A DNA stretch of 50,174 nt. Source: a virus. The translations under genes and the position numbers were made by a program. How positions within the stretch are numbered: the stretch's first letter is position 1; the number at the start of each line of letters is the position of its first letter. Positions 23,301 through 31,600 of this stretch are shown in pieces. Under the pieces are notes generated by a model. The model saw only the letters and a list, made by a program, of their open reading frames with translations, made no database searches and had not been told where the DNA came from. The stretch is from positions 64,001-114,174 of IMG/VR virus record IMGVR_UViG_3300032288_002343; one strand, 5' to 3'.

Positions 23301-25723
23301 CTAAACTGTTCTGGAGATAGAAATGTTTCTACACCATTAGGAAGTCTTACCTCAAACTCACCACCTAGGTTCTGACCTATTACAGTGAGTTTGGGAGCAA
23401 GTAGTAATTGATTACCCTCCCTTCTGATAGGATTCTTCAGAGAGTATTCTTTACCCACTTCCACCTCTTTCTCAAACACCTTCTTCCTCTTCTTACCCTC
23501 AGGAACACCAAATTGTTCTACTGTTACAGGCTCTTCTTCTCTACCAAGATTAAACTCAACCCCTGCGTCATAAAGCTTGGGCATCTTTTTAATTGCATCA
23601 TACTCATTGATGGTAGCTTTTCTACGTAGAGAAAGCTCAATAACATCTGATAGGTCTCTTTTCAGATCATCCTTTACATCAGAGGTTACATCCATTTTAT
23701 TGATATCATCCAGAGCTTTAAGTGTAGCCTCTTTATTAGGCATTCTGTTCTCTATAATGTCTGTAAGAATATCAGATGTGTTAACACCAGCGTTTAATAG
23801 AGAAGTGTTAAGTTGTGGAATGCGTAAATCGTAATTATTAATCTTAGCAGCGTTGTATACTAACTTCTCAATCACTGCATCTGAATAGATTCTATTACCA
23901 GAATTATCTACTAATCCAGAATACTTATTATCAATAGCATCATAGAACTGATCTACAGTTTTAGTAAGAGCTTCTAAGTTATTGATTCTTTGTAGGAACT
24001 GTTCTCTAGTTTCATTCTGAGACGCTGTTCCATTTGTAACAAGTTCAGCAAAACCAGTTTCTGTCATAGCTTGAGACTTGTAAGAATCAAGCTCTTGATA
24101 GATAGAATCTGTTTTGTCATACTTAACTCTAGGCATTACATAAGAAAGAACATAATCATTCTCATATTCTTTCTCAGAAAGAACATCGTTGTTCTTAATT
24201 GCCTGTTGTCTAAGTTTTTGAGAACCAAGACCTATAGCCATATATTTAGCCTGGTCTTTAAGTTGTGCATCTATATTAGACTTGTTAAGTGCAGCCAGTG
24301 CATCGGCTGTGTTAGTTTTTGTAAGCTTAGCCTCTTTAATGTTTCCTCTAATCTGCTGTAGTCCTCCAGAAAGTCCACCAATTAAGATGCTTTCAATACC
24401 CTCTTTGCTACCAAGGGTTTGATCAACACCATCTTTTAGAACGCTTCCCATCACACCATTTACAGCAGACAGGAAAGATGTAAGTTCACCCTTGTTCTCA
24501 TATGCTCTTTCAAAGAAATTGTTTGCTCCTGTTTGAATAGCAAACTGAGCACCTTCTTCAAAAGCTTCCGTAGGAGCAAATAGATATTTACCAACTCCTG
24601 TCACTTTATCTGTAAGTCTTCCAAGTCTTGTAGCAGCTACTGATTCAGCCCAAGCTCCTCCTAATTGCTTCTGTTCAATAGAATTAATCAAAGCCTTTTC
24701 AGTTCTTCTAGAGGAACCAAGAATCTTAGGTAGTTGGATATAGTTAGTAGCAGATAACAATAGAGTGTTAAGTCCCCATGTATAGTTACCCACTTTATCA
24801 GCATATGCATCTATAGCATCTAGGTCAGCTCCTGTAGGATCAACACCATTTGTATTTCTATATTCCTCAATAGCTCTTCTTCTAAACTCATTAGCATTCT
24901 GAAGAGCTTCCAAAGAAGCCTCACCGAATGTACCCATTACAGAAGTGAGCACTCTATCAGAATCCTTAAGAATAGCAGCAGCAGGAGATTTAATATATTT
25001 TTGACCTACAGTATTAAGAGCATTTTCTAAAGCAGCAAACTTTTGTAGCTTTGGAACATTAGTCATTGCAGCTTCTACAGTTGTAGCAGCCTCTAGACCA
25101 GCACCAGCTTTCACCATGGTGTTTGTAAGTCCCAACAGTTTGAAAGCTTTGCTCCAAACAATACCACCACCTAAAGCACCTAAAGAGTAGCTCAGGTTTT
25201 TAAATACCTTGTCACCCCAGAAGTTAGCAGTTAACAAGTTATCACTAGTCCACCAATCAGCATCCTTCTCATTCTTTGCATAGTAGTTAGGAAGAATATC
25301 TTCCAATCTCTCTTGACTACGATTCATTAATCTAGTGGTATCGTTATCAAAGAGTTTACTAAAATCCCAGTTAGCAATAGAACTACCTATACCATTCAAA
25401 AGACCCACTGTGCCAGAAACAAAAGATGTAGCACCTACACCAGCAAATTTACCTAGAGAGTTTCCCCACTTGTTCCATGTGCTTTGTTGTTGAGCAGCCA
25501 TTTCCTCATAGTCTGTACCAGGTCTGGTTTCAGGATATCTGTCACCAGTGTATACAGAAGAAAGAGGAATGTCAGGAATACCTTTAGACTTCACAGAATT
25601 AAGTCCTTTCAACCACATGTCATCAAGAGATATTTCTCTTGGAACATCACTCATTATATTTCCCACTTCAGGAAATCCTTCAATGGTACCACCTAGGTTT
25701 ACTATTTTTGGTGTATCTGGCAT
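14378..25723 (-). CDS. Giant virion protein containing the crAss-like virion RNA polymerase and a zincin-like motif (3,781 aa)
   Basis: Residues about 85-480 contain several Gly-rich hydrophobic stretches (GVGATSFVSGTVGLLNGIG and others) that could enter membranes or form a channel. Around residue 1598 is TVYHEVFHAVW, a HExxH-type metalloprotease signature, followed by EEKLAEEFRDY. Around 2900-2960, GFRIPTQKQNSIDSF, then FLPEEYGDAVVIP and GSDFDIDKLN reproduce the layout of the RxPT...DFDGD region of cellular RNA polymerase beta-prime. The three Asp of DFDID should bind catalytic magnesium. This signature is established for the virion polymerase of crAss-like phages (Cellulophaga phage phi14:2 gp66), where the enzyme is ejected to transcribe early genes. 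The upstream SPKMSGSMKVQIP may supply conserved Lys residues of the partner barrel. The chain is much longer than that 2,180-residue homologue, indicating fused N-terminal domains. Confidence 0.9.
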   Translation of the reverse strand: MPDTPKIVNLGGTIEGFPEVGNIMSDVPREISLDDMWLKGLNSVKSKGIPDIPLSSVYTGDRYPETRPGTDYEEMAAQQQSTWNKWGNSLGKFAGVGATSFVSGTVGLLNGIGSSIANWDFSKLFDNDTTRLMNRSQERLEDILPNYYAKNEKDADWWTSDNLLTANFWGDKVFKNLSYSLGALGGGIVWSKAFKLLGLTNTMVKAGAGLEAATTVEAAMTNVPKLQKFAALENALNTVGQKYIKSPAAAILKDSDRVLTSVMGTFGEASLEALQNANEFRRRAIEEYRNTNGVDPTGADLDAIDAYADKVGNYTWGLNTLLLSATNYIQLPKILGSSRRTEKALINSIEQKQLGGAWAESVAATRLGRLTDKVTGVGKYLFAPTEAFEEGAQFAIQTGANNFFERAYENKGELTSFLSAVNGVMGSVLKDGVDQTLGSKEGIESILIGGLSGGLQQIRGNIKEAKLTKTNTADALAALNKSNIDAQLKDQAKYMAIGLGSQKLRQQAIKNNDVLSEKEYENDYVLSYVMPRVKYDKTDSIYQELDSYKSQAMTETGFAELVTNGTASQNETREQFLQRINNLEALTKTVDQFYDAIDNKYSGLVDNSGNRIYSDAVIEKLVYNAAKINNYDLRIPQLNTSLLNAGVNTSDILTDIIENRMPNKEATLKALDDINKMDVTSDVKDDLKRDLSDVIELSLRRKATINEYDAIKKMPKLYDAGVEFNLGREEEPVTVEQFGVPEGKKRKKVFEKEVEVGKEYSLKNPIRREGNQLLLAPKLTVIGQNLGGEFEVRLPNGVETFLSPEQFREYELTDTSVEENVLQDMMDKSIDAVLNKKKYADIVKPTENKLQYINSLNNSELVDDIQKEFDKRSKEFLENLAKEEKIAGEKAIQEALNETSDTGVQTREIGTGKFEPDAKKTNQEVVDSTKPPVEGYSQKESLAEHHVRANRFGANFYTFANRDNFRGVIVTQGNEKQLGIPGLTQWVKDKGLAGADVDPSKTIMLVVMGIDPVTNERYFVGEDGKKLSKPTLDTIIYQTFPETLEQSGGGSMFRESTDEDTRKALTKEYMAWRENTLKSPTNDLYKINASFGSPQYVGELDQNGKFIFDRTARVAVEDSGLVSETNLRTKRVVGVPTTDGAVVYGSSTFNDVKGVPLLYSNNGLVRLNNRNLTQSEAELIYNAIERLATNLFKDKNLKSNESVMLYNWLKSVIYWGTPQDPQGNRKPAGFSSVFFGDNMLIMGKEEKKFSIKPSALKANKAAIVEELTKMYNNVNSTLVTGGQKGEWNKPYTEITSIGPDGIKTRQWQNYQSFLLSKKNPDSSARNPQTIPLTTRIRPLKDAQDTNRKGIYFTVVDKKGNTSQEVTPTKPQKKVVVPATETEAKKTEPVKKFNLEGKENVIPTKLGDFTFTINKEKFLETDGKQGILLPDPATDPEYKLMIDAAIAKLTTIPKSGITEDTPDDQAIAIAENIIRNIIRAEVKKQLTPAPEVAPAAPETEAKPAVISPNLQERVNQRKQAGPTKRGSDFRMMLVNDLKKLKPENWKNVEDWLSANFPNIPVYRVKNYILAANGRRAHGMFQDGAIYLSENAEVGTVYHEVFHAVWQALTTPAERNAFANEFRSRSGSFFDRASLKNVNYSEATDKQMEEKLAEEFRDYIQEGKVPQKPQERKSLIAKVFADIVNFFKAFFTGENAKTNTEELFKRIGSGYYKQYSPYDTALSFAKKGFIDVDEVIGGETADYNLDVFTGEQVHDLMQHMTYITVRDLFEENQGLFEITKMKRSELYQKLQDELGDLMADNVTEIEKMVTDEEVGSEEGDIMISHYNNLYKNILDNWEALVEKHEEYIRSYNIEFDENDDIDLSTLEKGKDDPYADARKIDSMRKTNSAVKLLLASLPVIQSNGSEKLSSIGGYTLLPMSEIFIGVMNNVHTSRSMTEMVNRVKAMSEDDPKYIKLYNRLSKLKTIDELDNAADLQLLSAFWRSFKKQSPTVKTVYVLDNGDIQVGDANFTTAARQVKEEFVNNIKNTIAKNSKYFKKAENGKSYIGNTDAIKKDVKLKKDDLSAQVAFLKEFGINFDEERLSTMPEKTKFAEAVNGIRTSIANGRSIMSVGGRTLDIDLRLRQLSEIKAKMDNPEFSSTYYNVNGELTQTFIGTNALNDLYNTLSQVTNLSELANTQYEYLLTDSFAANSLLLYKMFDKESGERIEGTDQLMQTAYADGTVDQKKGRQKESSKLNYKERLLQEVNLNTAGYYLNLVPGDASIEWMVYMGNSVDKSEILANYERAHTIFKGYLEDEIKLAKENRPVAKGKNSSDLRFFKGILKEDLEKTVLEFEGSIDELYAQHGKDINEAIDAFINRERDRLRNTLAEYGAIKVRDNQLVTEGLSFGKDGLTEDELKNELATLSINYAIANIELHKLLYSDPYQYSDELKRIKSFNSPRQAIISNSPEMNSAFHKVWNEGFSEEDAGYTNFDRDYFRGATVNDVNSTSDLQDYGVFEETDGGGIISLKALRNFKIRAGEWDSDQERQYKFDLAFEKQDKGEKLTGREKKIIRAGNPKVMRTYTPIKPIVSGNKANGRPYNDIVLDKFALYPFSYRVLREVNPTSNALKLYDKMQKEDVDYVVFKSGRKVGAEKTFSLYDKEGNFNEEPFETEKQKSNPMLPQTVLNIPFAIMSIQSDVPSKEENVVTRGSQMTKLVTLDFMAAGVPIDFMPEEPSFNKRYVAWNALSKDGKMGYNNGDNLYKEIKNNQDILEALVEEGVNALTTEFGLKKVDDGYEVESLEKVADALRRELTKREINDNISAALKGYKNGSVILEATPAYQQVRNVLYSIADRNVMSPKMSGSMKVQIPSTLLEGGARKVKDGVYASDVLKFYEDKDGKRVCEIMVARWFKSDLSDEELLEELKNSEILKGIGFRIPTQKQNSIDSFVIKRFLPEEYGDAVVIPSALVKKVGSDFDIDKLNLYLKNVDVNKETGEIKIIPFQGVGEEIRNRFKYRQDYKKSLENGYIESLQKLVSHPLNFENLVKPNSADQMKKLSKEIVDKLGLGSFDYNVAANMLSRRFMSRLRHAMVTGKYAIGIAAVNQTNHSLNQRTPIYIDFEGKKDLLKLQDRKFLGDGVIKFNEYNTLEVDGKTYPTISMIKNAGGDYISDILGQFIDGYVDISKDTWIMEIGATPNVASTWMFLIKVGVPIETVSYFMNQPIIRDYLREIEKTGSTWLFNDRILKKLEKNIKYKGTAMRVPAVPNNEALLDMIGKAEFNKTQKAQQRFILREFLKYAKMAEQLLIVTQGTNFDTSSFNDPFLIFKKLYQLDKARNTIFSSADDLLENSFLGKMMEGIIDVRQALSEILIADRKGTIRETIQEVLKPYVEMNDRDFIRTSQRVVSTLFDWVTQVDGNLAEKINKMMVSKETNVAKRITDFISSISSESPLSQNIIIKNLKADFADPLSKGEVNNLYLDNKTNKVYDQNQIIYGFRELKNHLKSMGKEDLYNDLLTLSVLQSGLSQSKVSFTTLLPYEDLMGIYNSSIANLPGMTSLETFKDLNVFERTYWNYDDLVPHMEAKYVVDWNTGQKDYNTNMMFRSDIYDAIKNKELPILLKVPVLAKEANYDVIVYTYEKAFTFKEKKAMRERGDYSYVKRGLFKKVGLVDNGNGGMVALYKAINAWGDGIYAKEFYNTPRKSQIDNGFIESDESITDEKILSYFGIAPTVSEEEAEEAAPEVANPSEEVPQIDYDSITDITPERKQQILTNFAKKHKLTEAKAKEYINDALKKDAKKVINKLKECY

Positions 25724-25727
25724 GGTA

Positions 25728-28517
25728 TTATTGCTGGGTTAATATAGCTTGAGCAAAAGCAGGTGTTGTGTTCTGTATCAAATTTGTATAAACGTCTGTA
25801 AGATTTGCTGCTCCAGGAGCATTGTACACTTTTCTATTTACACCATCAGTGATGTATAAGTATCCATAGTACAGACCGTTAGAGTATTTGAAGTTTGCCT
25901 TAGCATCATAAGGAGTTCCTCTTAGTCCGATGAAATCACTTTTCTCAAGATAGGCATCTCCGTTAATATATGTGTTCTTATCTGTAGGATCAGCACTTGA
26001 TGTTTGGTTACCCTTTGTGTTCATATAGTTCCTAAGGAGAGCAATCTGTCTTGGTTCGTACAAACTGTTTACATCTACACCAAGTCTTTCTGCTTCATCA
26101 GGTTGTACTGTCATACCACCTTGACGTTTACCTTCTTTGAAAGCTACAAGTTCTACAACAGGATTATTTTCAGCATCCATTCTCACTTTAGTTTGAATAG
26201 ATACTCCTTCTACATTTATAGCCTCAGCAAACTTATCAATATCACTAGACAGGTTCTGTTTTTGACCACTGATATATTCACCAGCCATAACACCCAGAAT
26301 TTGTTTTGTACCTCTGTCTGTTTCAGCATCTCCTGTTAAAAGACTACTTTGAACGTTAGGTTTTATACCATATAAGTTCTTAATAATCTCAGCTTTTCTA
26401 GTCATCCCTTTCTCAAAATCATCATTGTCAATCTTGTTATATACGCTCATCACTTGACTTAAATCAACATCATCCTCAGTATCTCCAGATATACGAGAGC
26501 GAACACCATCACTTACATTTCTCCAAAGTCTTGAAGGTGTGCCAAGAGTTCTAGTGGCTACTGTTATCAATCCTAAAGGACCTCCTGATGTTACATTCTG
26601 ACGAAGAACTACTTCTAGAAGAGGTTCTTTTCCTCTTGCTCTAATTCTCTCTTCTGCAGACTTAGCAGCTTTTCTAGCTCCCTCATCATTTAAGAATCCA
26701 AGAGAAGACTGGTTACCTCTTAGGTAGACAGCCAAGTCATACATATCATCTGGTGTCAGTGTGTATTCTTTTCCATACAGCTTAACCTTCTGAGGCTTTA
26801 AGTCAGTGGTTAATGCCACTCTGTTTGCACTACTACCAAGGTTAGCTTCTGTAGCATCATCAATCCTTTTCTTTACAGCTGATATAGTTTCAAAGTTTCT
26901 CTTACTATTTTTGTAAGCACTGTATGCATCTCTAAGCTCAGGGGCAATCTTATTTTGGTCTCTCTTGTTAAACTCTCTTTCTGCATAACTTGCGAAAGAT
27001 GCAAGATATTCATCTAAAGACTGTTTGTTTTGATTTGCATTATTCTGAAGAAGAATAGAAATGGCTTGGTCTTTTGTGTTTCCTTTAGACATCAAATCAT
27101 CCATCTTTCTTTTATTATCTGGATTATTAGCAAATGCCATTTCCCAGATAAAGTTGTCTCCAGTGTTGGTAAATTCTGATGCAGCTTTTGTATAATCAGA
27201 TTCTAATTGATAAACTACATCAATATCAGAAGGTTGGTCAGCTTGTGTAAATCCTTCACCTGTAGCTCCACCACCACCACCTGGAATAGGTGTACCATCA
27301 GCTGCTATTCTTCCCTTCTTAGCTAGTCTTTCCTTTTGTTCATAGTTTAGCAAATTCCATTTCTCATCAAATGCTAAACGCTTTTCCCATCTGGTTTGCT
27401 CATTAGCTTCCTTCTTAAGATTGAAGTTAGCCTGCCATCCAGGATTATTTTCTGTAAGGGTTTTTGTTTTAGACCACCCAAACATACTAGTGTATCTTTC
27501 CTTAACATCGTTCTTGTAAAGGTATCCTCTTACATAGTCAGGATTATTATAAGCAGCTTTTTCTAGCTGAGAATAGTTATCATCTACATCTATCAGTGCA
27601 TTTTTTAACTTGTCTATCTGAGCTTGAATCTCATCTTTCTCAGCTCCCTTTGCTAAGTTCTTCTGAACATTTAGCTGATCAATCATGTCCTGATAAGTGG
27701 CTGTAATTGATTCTTTTTGTGAACCAAGTCTTGCTCTTAAATCTACACCATCTAATCCTCTATAAGTGTATTCACCTGTTATATCAAGTTGTTGACTCAC
27801 CCTACCATCAGAGAATATCTGGTTCAATGTGTCCTTCACTCTCTTTGAAGAAATACCCTCTTGCTCTCTACGAATCATTACGGGAGAATAAATAGGCTTT
27901 CCTGTGGCTGGATCTATCTTTGGTTTACCACTAGCATCTGTTTCATATACCTGGTCCCACGACATACCATCTGGTTTGATAGCATCAAAGGTGTCCTTTG
28001 CAAACTTCCAAACATCAAAAAATGGAACATAGTCACCACTAAACTTTATAGGGTTTCCGTTCTCATCTTGTATACCTGCACCATAATAGGAATTGAGCTT
28101 TTTTAAGTAGTTTTCCTTATTACTTGGATCTAGGGTTCCTTTCTTTCTATCCTCTTCCATCAGAGCCAATTGTTGGTCATGCCAAGCTTTTGACTGAACA
28201 GCTGCCTGAACAAATCTATCCTTACCCACTTGTCCTATCATACCCCCTACAGAATTAACAAGTTGGAAATTAGAGAAATCTCCAGCAGCAACACTTCTTA
28301 AGTCATTACCCAATTGGTTCACCTTAGACTGCAAATATGCCTTATCTTGAGGACGAAGTACCTGTATCCCAGCAATGTTATCTATCTGAGTTTGAAGTCT
28401 TTGTACGCCCTCATCATAACGCTTCTGCTTCTCCATGCCCACCTGCACCATAGCCTCCACAGGAAGCTGCTGGATGTAGGGGTTAAACTGGGGTATTATG
28501 TCTGTATAAGATGCCAT
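25728..28517 (-). CDS. crAss-like internal cargo protein (929 aa)
   Basis: It starts MASYTDIIPQFNPYIQQLP, 10 nt or so after the predicted transcription start. The N-terminal 120 residues are helical and Gln-rich (YDEGVQRLQTQIDNIAG). A coiled-coil-like segment lies at about 265-310 and a poly-Gly linker (GGGGGATGEG) near 410. The C-terminal third has mixed alpha/beta character without a catalytic motif I recognise. It is the first gene of a three-gene unit whose next member is the virion RNA polymerase, four bases away after TAATACC. Proteins in this position in crAss-like virions are stored in the tail barrel and leave with the DNA; that role is inferred from position and overall look, not from a defined domain. 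Confidence 0.6.
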   Translation of the reverse strand: MASYTDIIPQFNPYIQQLPVEAMVQVGMEKQKRYDEGVQRLQTQIDNIAGIQVLRPQDKAYLQSKVNQLGNDLRSVAAGDFSNFQLVNSVGGMIGQVGKDRFVQAAVQSKAWHDQQLALMEEDRKKGTLDPSNKENYLKKLNSYYGAGIQDENGNPIKFSGDYVPFFDVWKFAKDTFDAIKPDGMSWDQVYETDASGKPKIDPATGKPIYSPVMIRREQEGISSKRVKDTLNQIFSDGRVSQQLDITGEYTYRGLDGVDLRARLGSQKESITATYQDMIDQLNVQKNLAKGAEKDEIQAQIDKLKNALIDVDDNYSQLEKAAYNNPDYVRGYLYKNDVKERYTSMFGWSKTKTLTENNPGWQANFNLKKEANEQTRWEKRLAFDEKWNLLNYEQKERLAKKGRIAADGTPIPGGGGGATGEGFTQADQPSDIDVVYQLESDYTKAASEFTNTGDNFIWEMAFANNPDNKRKMDDLMSKGNTKDQAISILLQNNANQNKQSLDEYLASFASYAEREFNKRDQNKIAPELRDAYSAYKNSKRNFETISAVKKRIDDATEANLGSSANRVALTTDLKPQKVKLYGKEYTLTPDDMYDLAVYLRGNQSSLGFLNDEGARKAAKSAEERIRARGKEPLLEVVLRQNVTSGGPLGLITVATRTLGTPSRLWRNVSDGVRSRISGDTEDDVDLSQVMSVYNKIDNDDFEKGMTRKAEIIKNLYGIKPNVQSSLLTGDAETDRGTKQILGVMAGEYISGQKQNLSSDIDKFAEAINVEGVSIQTKVRMDAENNPVVELVAFKEGKRQGGMTVQPDEAERLGVDVNSLYEPRQIALLRNYMNTKGNQTSSADPTDKNTYINGDAYLEKSDFIGLRGTPYDAKANFKYSNGLYYGYLYITDGVNRKVYNAPGAANLTDVYTNLIQNTTPAFAQAILTQQ

Positions 28518-28532
28518 AGGATGATCAAGTTA

Positions 28533-28607
28533 CAAATGTAATAGAAAGAATTAAAATTTCCAAGAGAACTAACGAGTTTTGGTAATTCACTATAACTGAG
28601 TTAGTTA
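28533..28607 (-). promoter_or_regulatory. Promoter and upstream element for the cargo/RNA polymerase genes
   Basis: On the minus strand, TTG (28563-28561) and TACATTTG (28540-28533) are 20 nt apart, a textbook Bacteroidetes promoter; the start site should fall near 28527, leaving a leader of about 10 nt before ATG 28517. Further upstream, TAACTAACTCAGTTA (28607-28593) ends exactly 29 nt before TTG. The same element at the same distance precedes the 43654 promoter. Its first three bases are the TAA stop of the preceding gene. Confidence 0.72.
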
Positions 28608-31600
28608 GATATTTTTTAAAGCTCTTACAATTGAGCTATTCAGATTATTCTTTTTGACAGTTTTTCCTTTTTTAGCAGTGGTTTTTGAAGATGTTTGAAC
28701 ACCTGTTCCTTGTTCATAAGACTTATAACCAATTACCTTGTTGTTCTTGTCATACACAGGAACAGCACTTCCAATCTCAGGCAGATTAGGCTGCCACAAA
28801 GGATTCATATTCATAGCTCTGAAGGAAGGATCGTAGCGATAGTTATACATATTCTCCATAATAGCTAAAGTTCTATTCTCTAGTTTATTCTGAGCATATT
28901 TAGAAGCAATAGAATTGAGAGCAGCTTGTGTTGTAGCCTTGGTCTTAGAAAGAGCCATAGCTTGCTTATCTGCTTGACGCTCAAGAGTTTGTAAGTTCTG
29001 GAGCTTAGCCTGATTGAGCAAGTTTCTATTTTCACCATACACTCTTTGCTTCTCAGCCTGGTTCATTCTAAATTGCTCACCTAACACTCGTTGGTTAGCT
29101 TGATATTTCTGAGCATTCAGAGAAGCCAGAGCTGCAGGGTTATATCCCACTTGTCTTTGTGTAGCATTATAGGTAGCTTGATTCTCATTTAGAATATCTT
29201 GTAGAGATATGTCCACAGGTGTACCAAGCTCAGGAATAAACTTCTGAGCATATACAGGCTCCACCTGATTTTGAGAAAGAGCATACATTTCACCAGTCAA
29301 CTGATTAGCATCTAGTTCTTCTATATCAGAAGGTCTTAAGAAAGGAAGAATTCGGTTGAAAGCATCCATCATTAAACTTCTTTTATAAGGATTTACAGTG
29401 ATCTCAGTCATGTCTTTTTTAGTCACCCTCTTACCAGGAGGAAGAACTGCCTCTGTAAGTGTTTTCACATCAGCCACAGTTCCTGCAGTAGTGCCTTTCA
29501 TACCACCATCCAGAGCAGCCATGTATTGCTCAGTTCTTTTTCCAAATATGCTATCTAGGTTCTGGTTAAGGTCACTTACATCAAAACCTTTTCTCTTACC
29601 ATAGCTAGTAACAGGATAACCAGAGAGTACAGATTTAGCATAATCAGGAGCAAGTCTGTGGTATTCCTGTTGGAACCTAAGTACAGCTGGTCCTTTTCCT
29701 TCTTTCTTAGCCTCCTCATAGAGAGACTTTAAATAGTTATAGTTGGTTGGATCAAAACCAGGAAGCCCTGTATCTGATACAGAAGCAAGAGCATCTGGGT
29801 ATTTATTCTTAGCCTCGTTTCTAAACTTATCAGACAGAGCTGTTCCCTTATCAAATCCAAAATGGATGTGAGGACCTGAAGCTCCTGTAGCGCTTTGGGC
29901 AGCAGCATCATATTCATTAATAGCCGTGATGTCATTTTGTAACATATACCTTACAACATCTTGATCATTAAGAATTGCTTCATAAGCTTTATCATTCAAA
30001 CCAGGGAATGTAATGTCCATTGCTTCACCTTTAGCATGTCTAGAGGGATTGCCTTGGTTTGTAGCAGCACCTGGTCTTAGTCCACTTGTAGCATAAACAT
30101 CATAGTTTTTGCTAGCCAGAAGATCAAATAGTCCTTGTATCTTTGGATCAACATTTCTAAGAGCAGCTCTAGCTGACATGCTTTTACCTCTTTGAGCTTT
30201 AGGAATATTAGCTCCCTTCTTAGCTAACACATCTCCTTTGTCTGTAATGTTTAAAAGCTCTTCTTCTTTTGTATCATTGATAGCATTCTGAAGAGAAGCA
30301 GCGTCCATCTTTTTCTTTGCCAAGTCTTTAAGTTTTGCGTTAGCACCTTCCATATTTGCTTGTAGCGTTCCAAGAGCAAGTTTATCAAAAGATGTTTGTA
30401 CATCCAAACTATCAAGCTGTTCTACTGACTTGTCAATCAATTTGTTCTGCTTGTTCTCTTGTTTAGATAAATCAGCTACATAGGTTTTGAACTTCTTACC
30501 CTTAGCTTTAGGATCTGATAACATATCTGCAAATGCGTTTGTGATTTTGATATTACCAAATACAGTGAGATTAGAATCTCCAGTGGTACCATCTTGTAAC
30601 TTTACAGCTGGTTCCCCACGCTCCACTTCTACAGGATTGTTACCATAGGTGATACCAATACCTGTGTTTCCTTTTCCATCAGACTCATCGTGAGATTGTC
30701 CTCTGAACATGATAGTTTCTCCTCCCTCAGGAAGATAAGGATTCTCGGATAGGGTTTCAGCATATCCACCCCAGTGTGTTTTAAGCTCACCACCCATTTG
30801 CATATCTGGTCTTTCTGTAGACATAGCTCTTGCACTAGGAGGAGTGTATTCTTTTAGATGACCGCCAGCTCTTAACATATCAGCATCCTTAGGAGGTGTA
30901 AGAAGGTCTTTCACCTTATGCTCTCCAAAGGTAGTAATCACCTGAGGTTGCCATGTATGACTCATCCATGCATAAGGGGATGTAGTTCCACCATCTTGCA
31001 TAAAACTTCTATTCATATTTTGAATAGCCATTCCTGTAGATTGACCTACAATATTGCTTATGTTCTTATCACGTCTTTCTCCTGCAGCTTCAATCTTTTC
31101 TTGTTTTTGATCTAATGCACCACCAATAAAGCTACCAACAGCTCCTCCTACTAAACCACCAACTGGTCCAAAGAATGCTGTACCAGCTGCTGAACCTATT
31201 CCTTTACCTAGTTTAGATCCACCACTAGGACCTCCTGTAGCATATTCTCCAAGACTACTAGCAAGCTGACCACCACCTTGTTCTCCCATAATATTAGCAA
31301 ACTGTGTTCCCTGCATCCAGTTTTGATTACCAAATTTAGCTTGTGTAAGTTTACCACCTTTCTGGAATGCTTTCATCTTGTTACTATCATTCAGAGGCTC
31401 ATATCCTAAATCTGTGTACATAGTACCAGGATTATAAACATTCATAATCTCTGTAGGATTACCACCAATCATTGCACCATCTTGAGCAAGTACGTTTGTA
31501 CCTACACCATAAGAAGGAAACATTTGCTGGGGTTGCAACACTACATCTTCTGGTCTAACATATTGTCTTCTAGGCTGTTGCATGGGTCTGCTAGCAGCAG

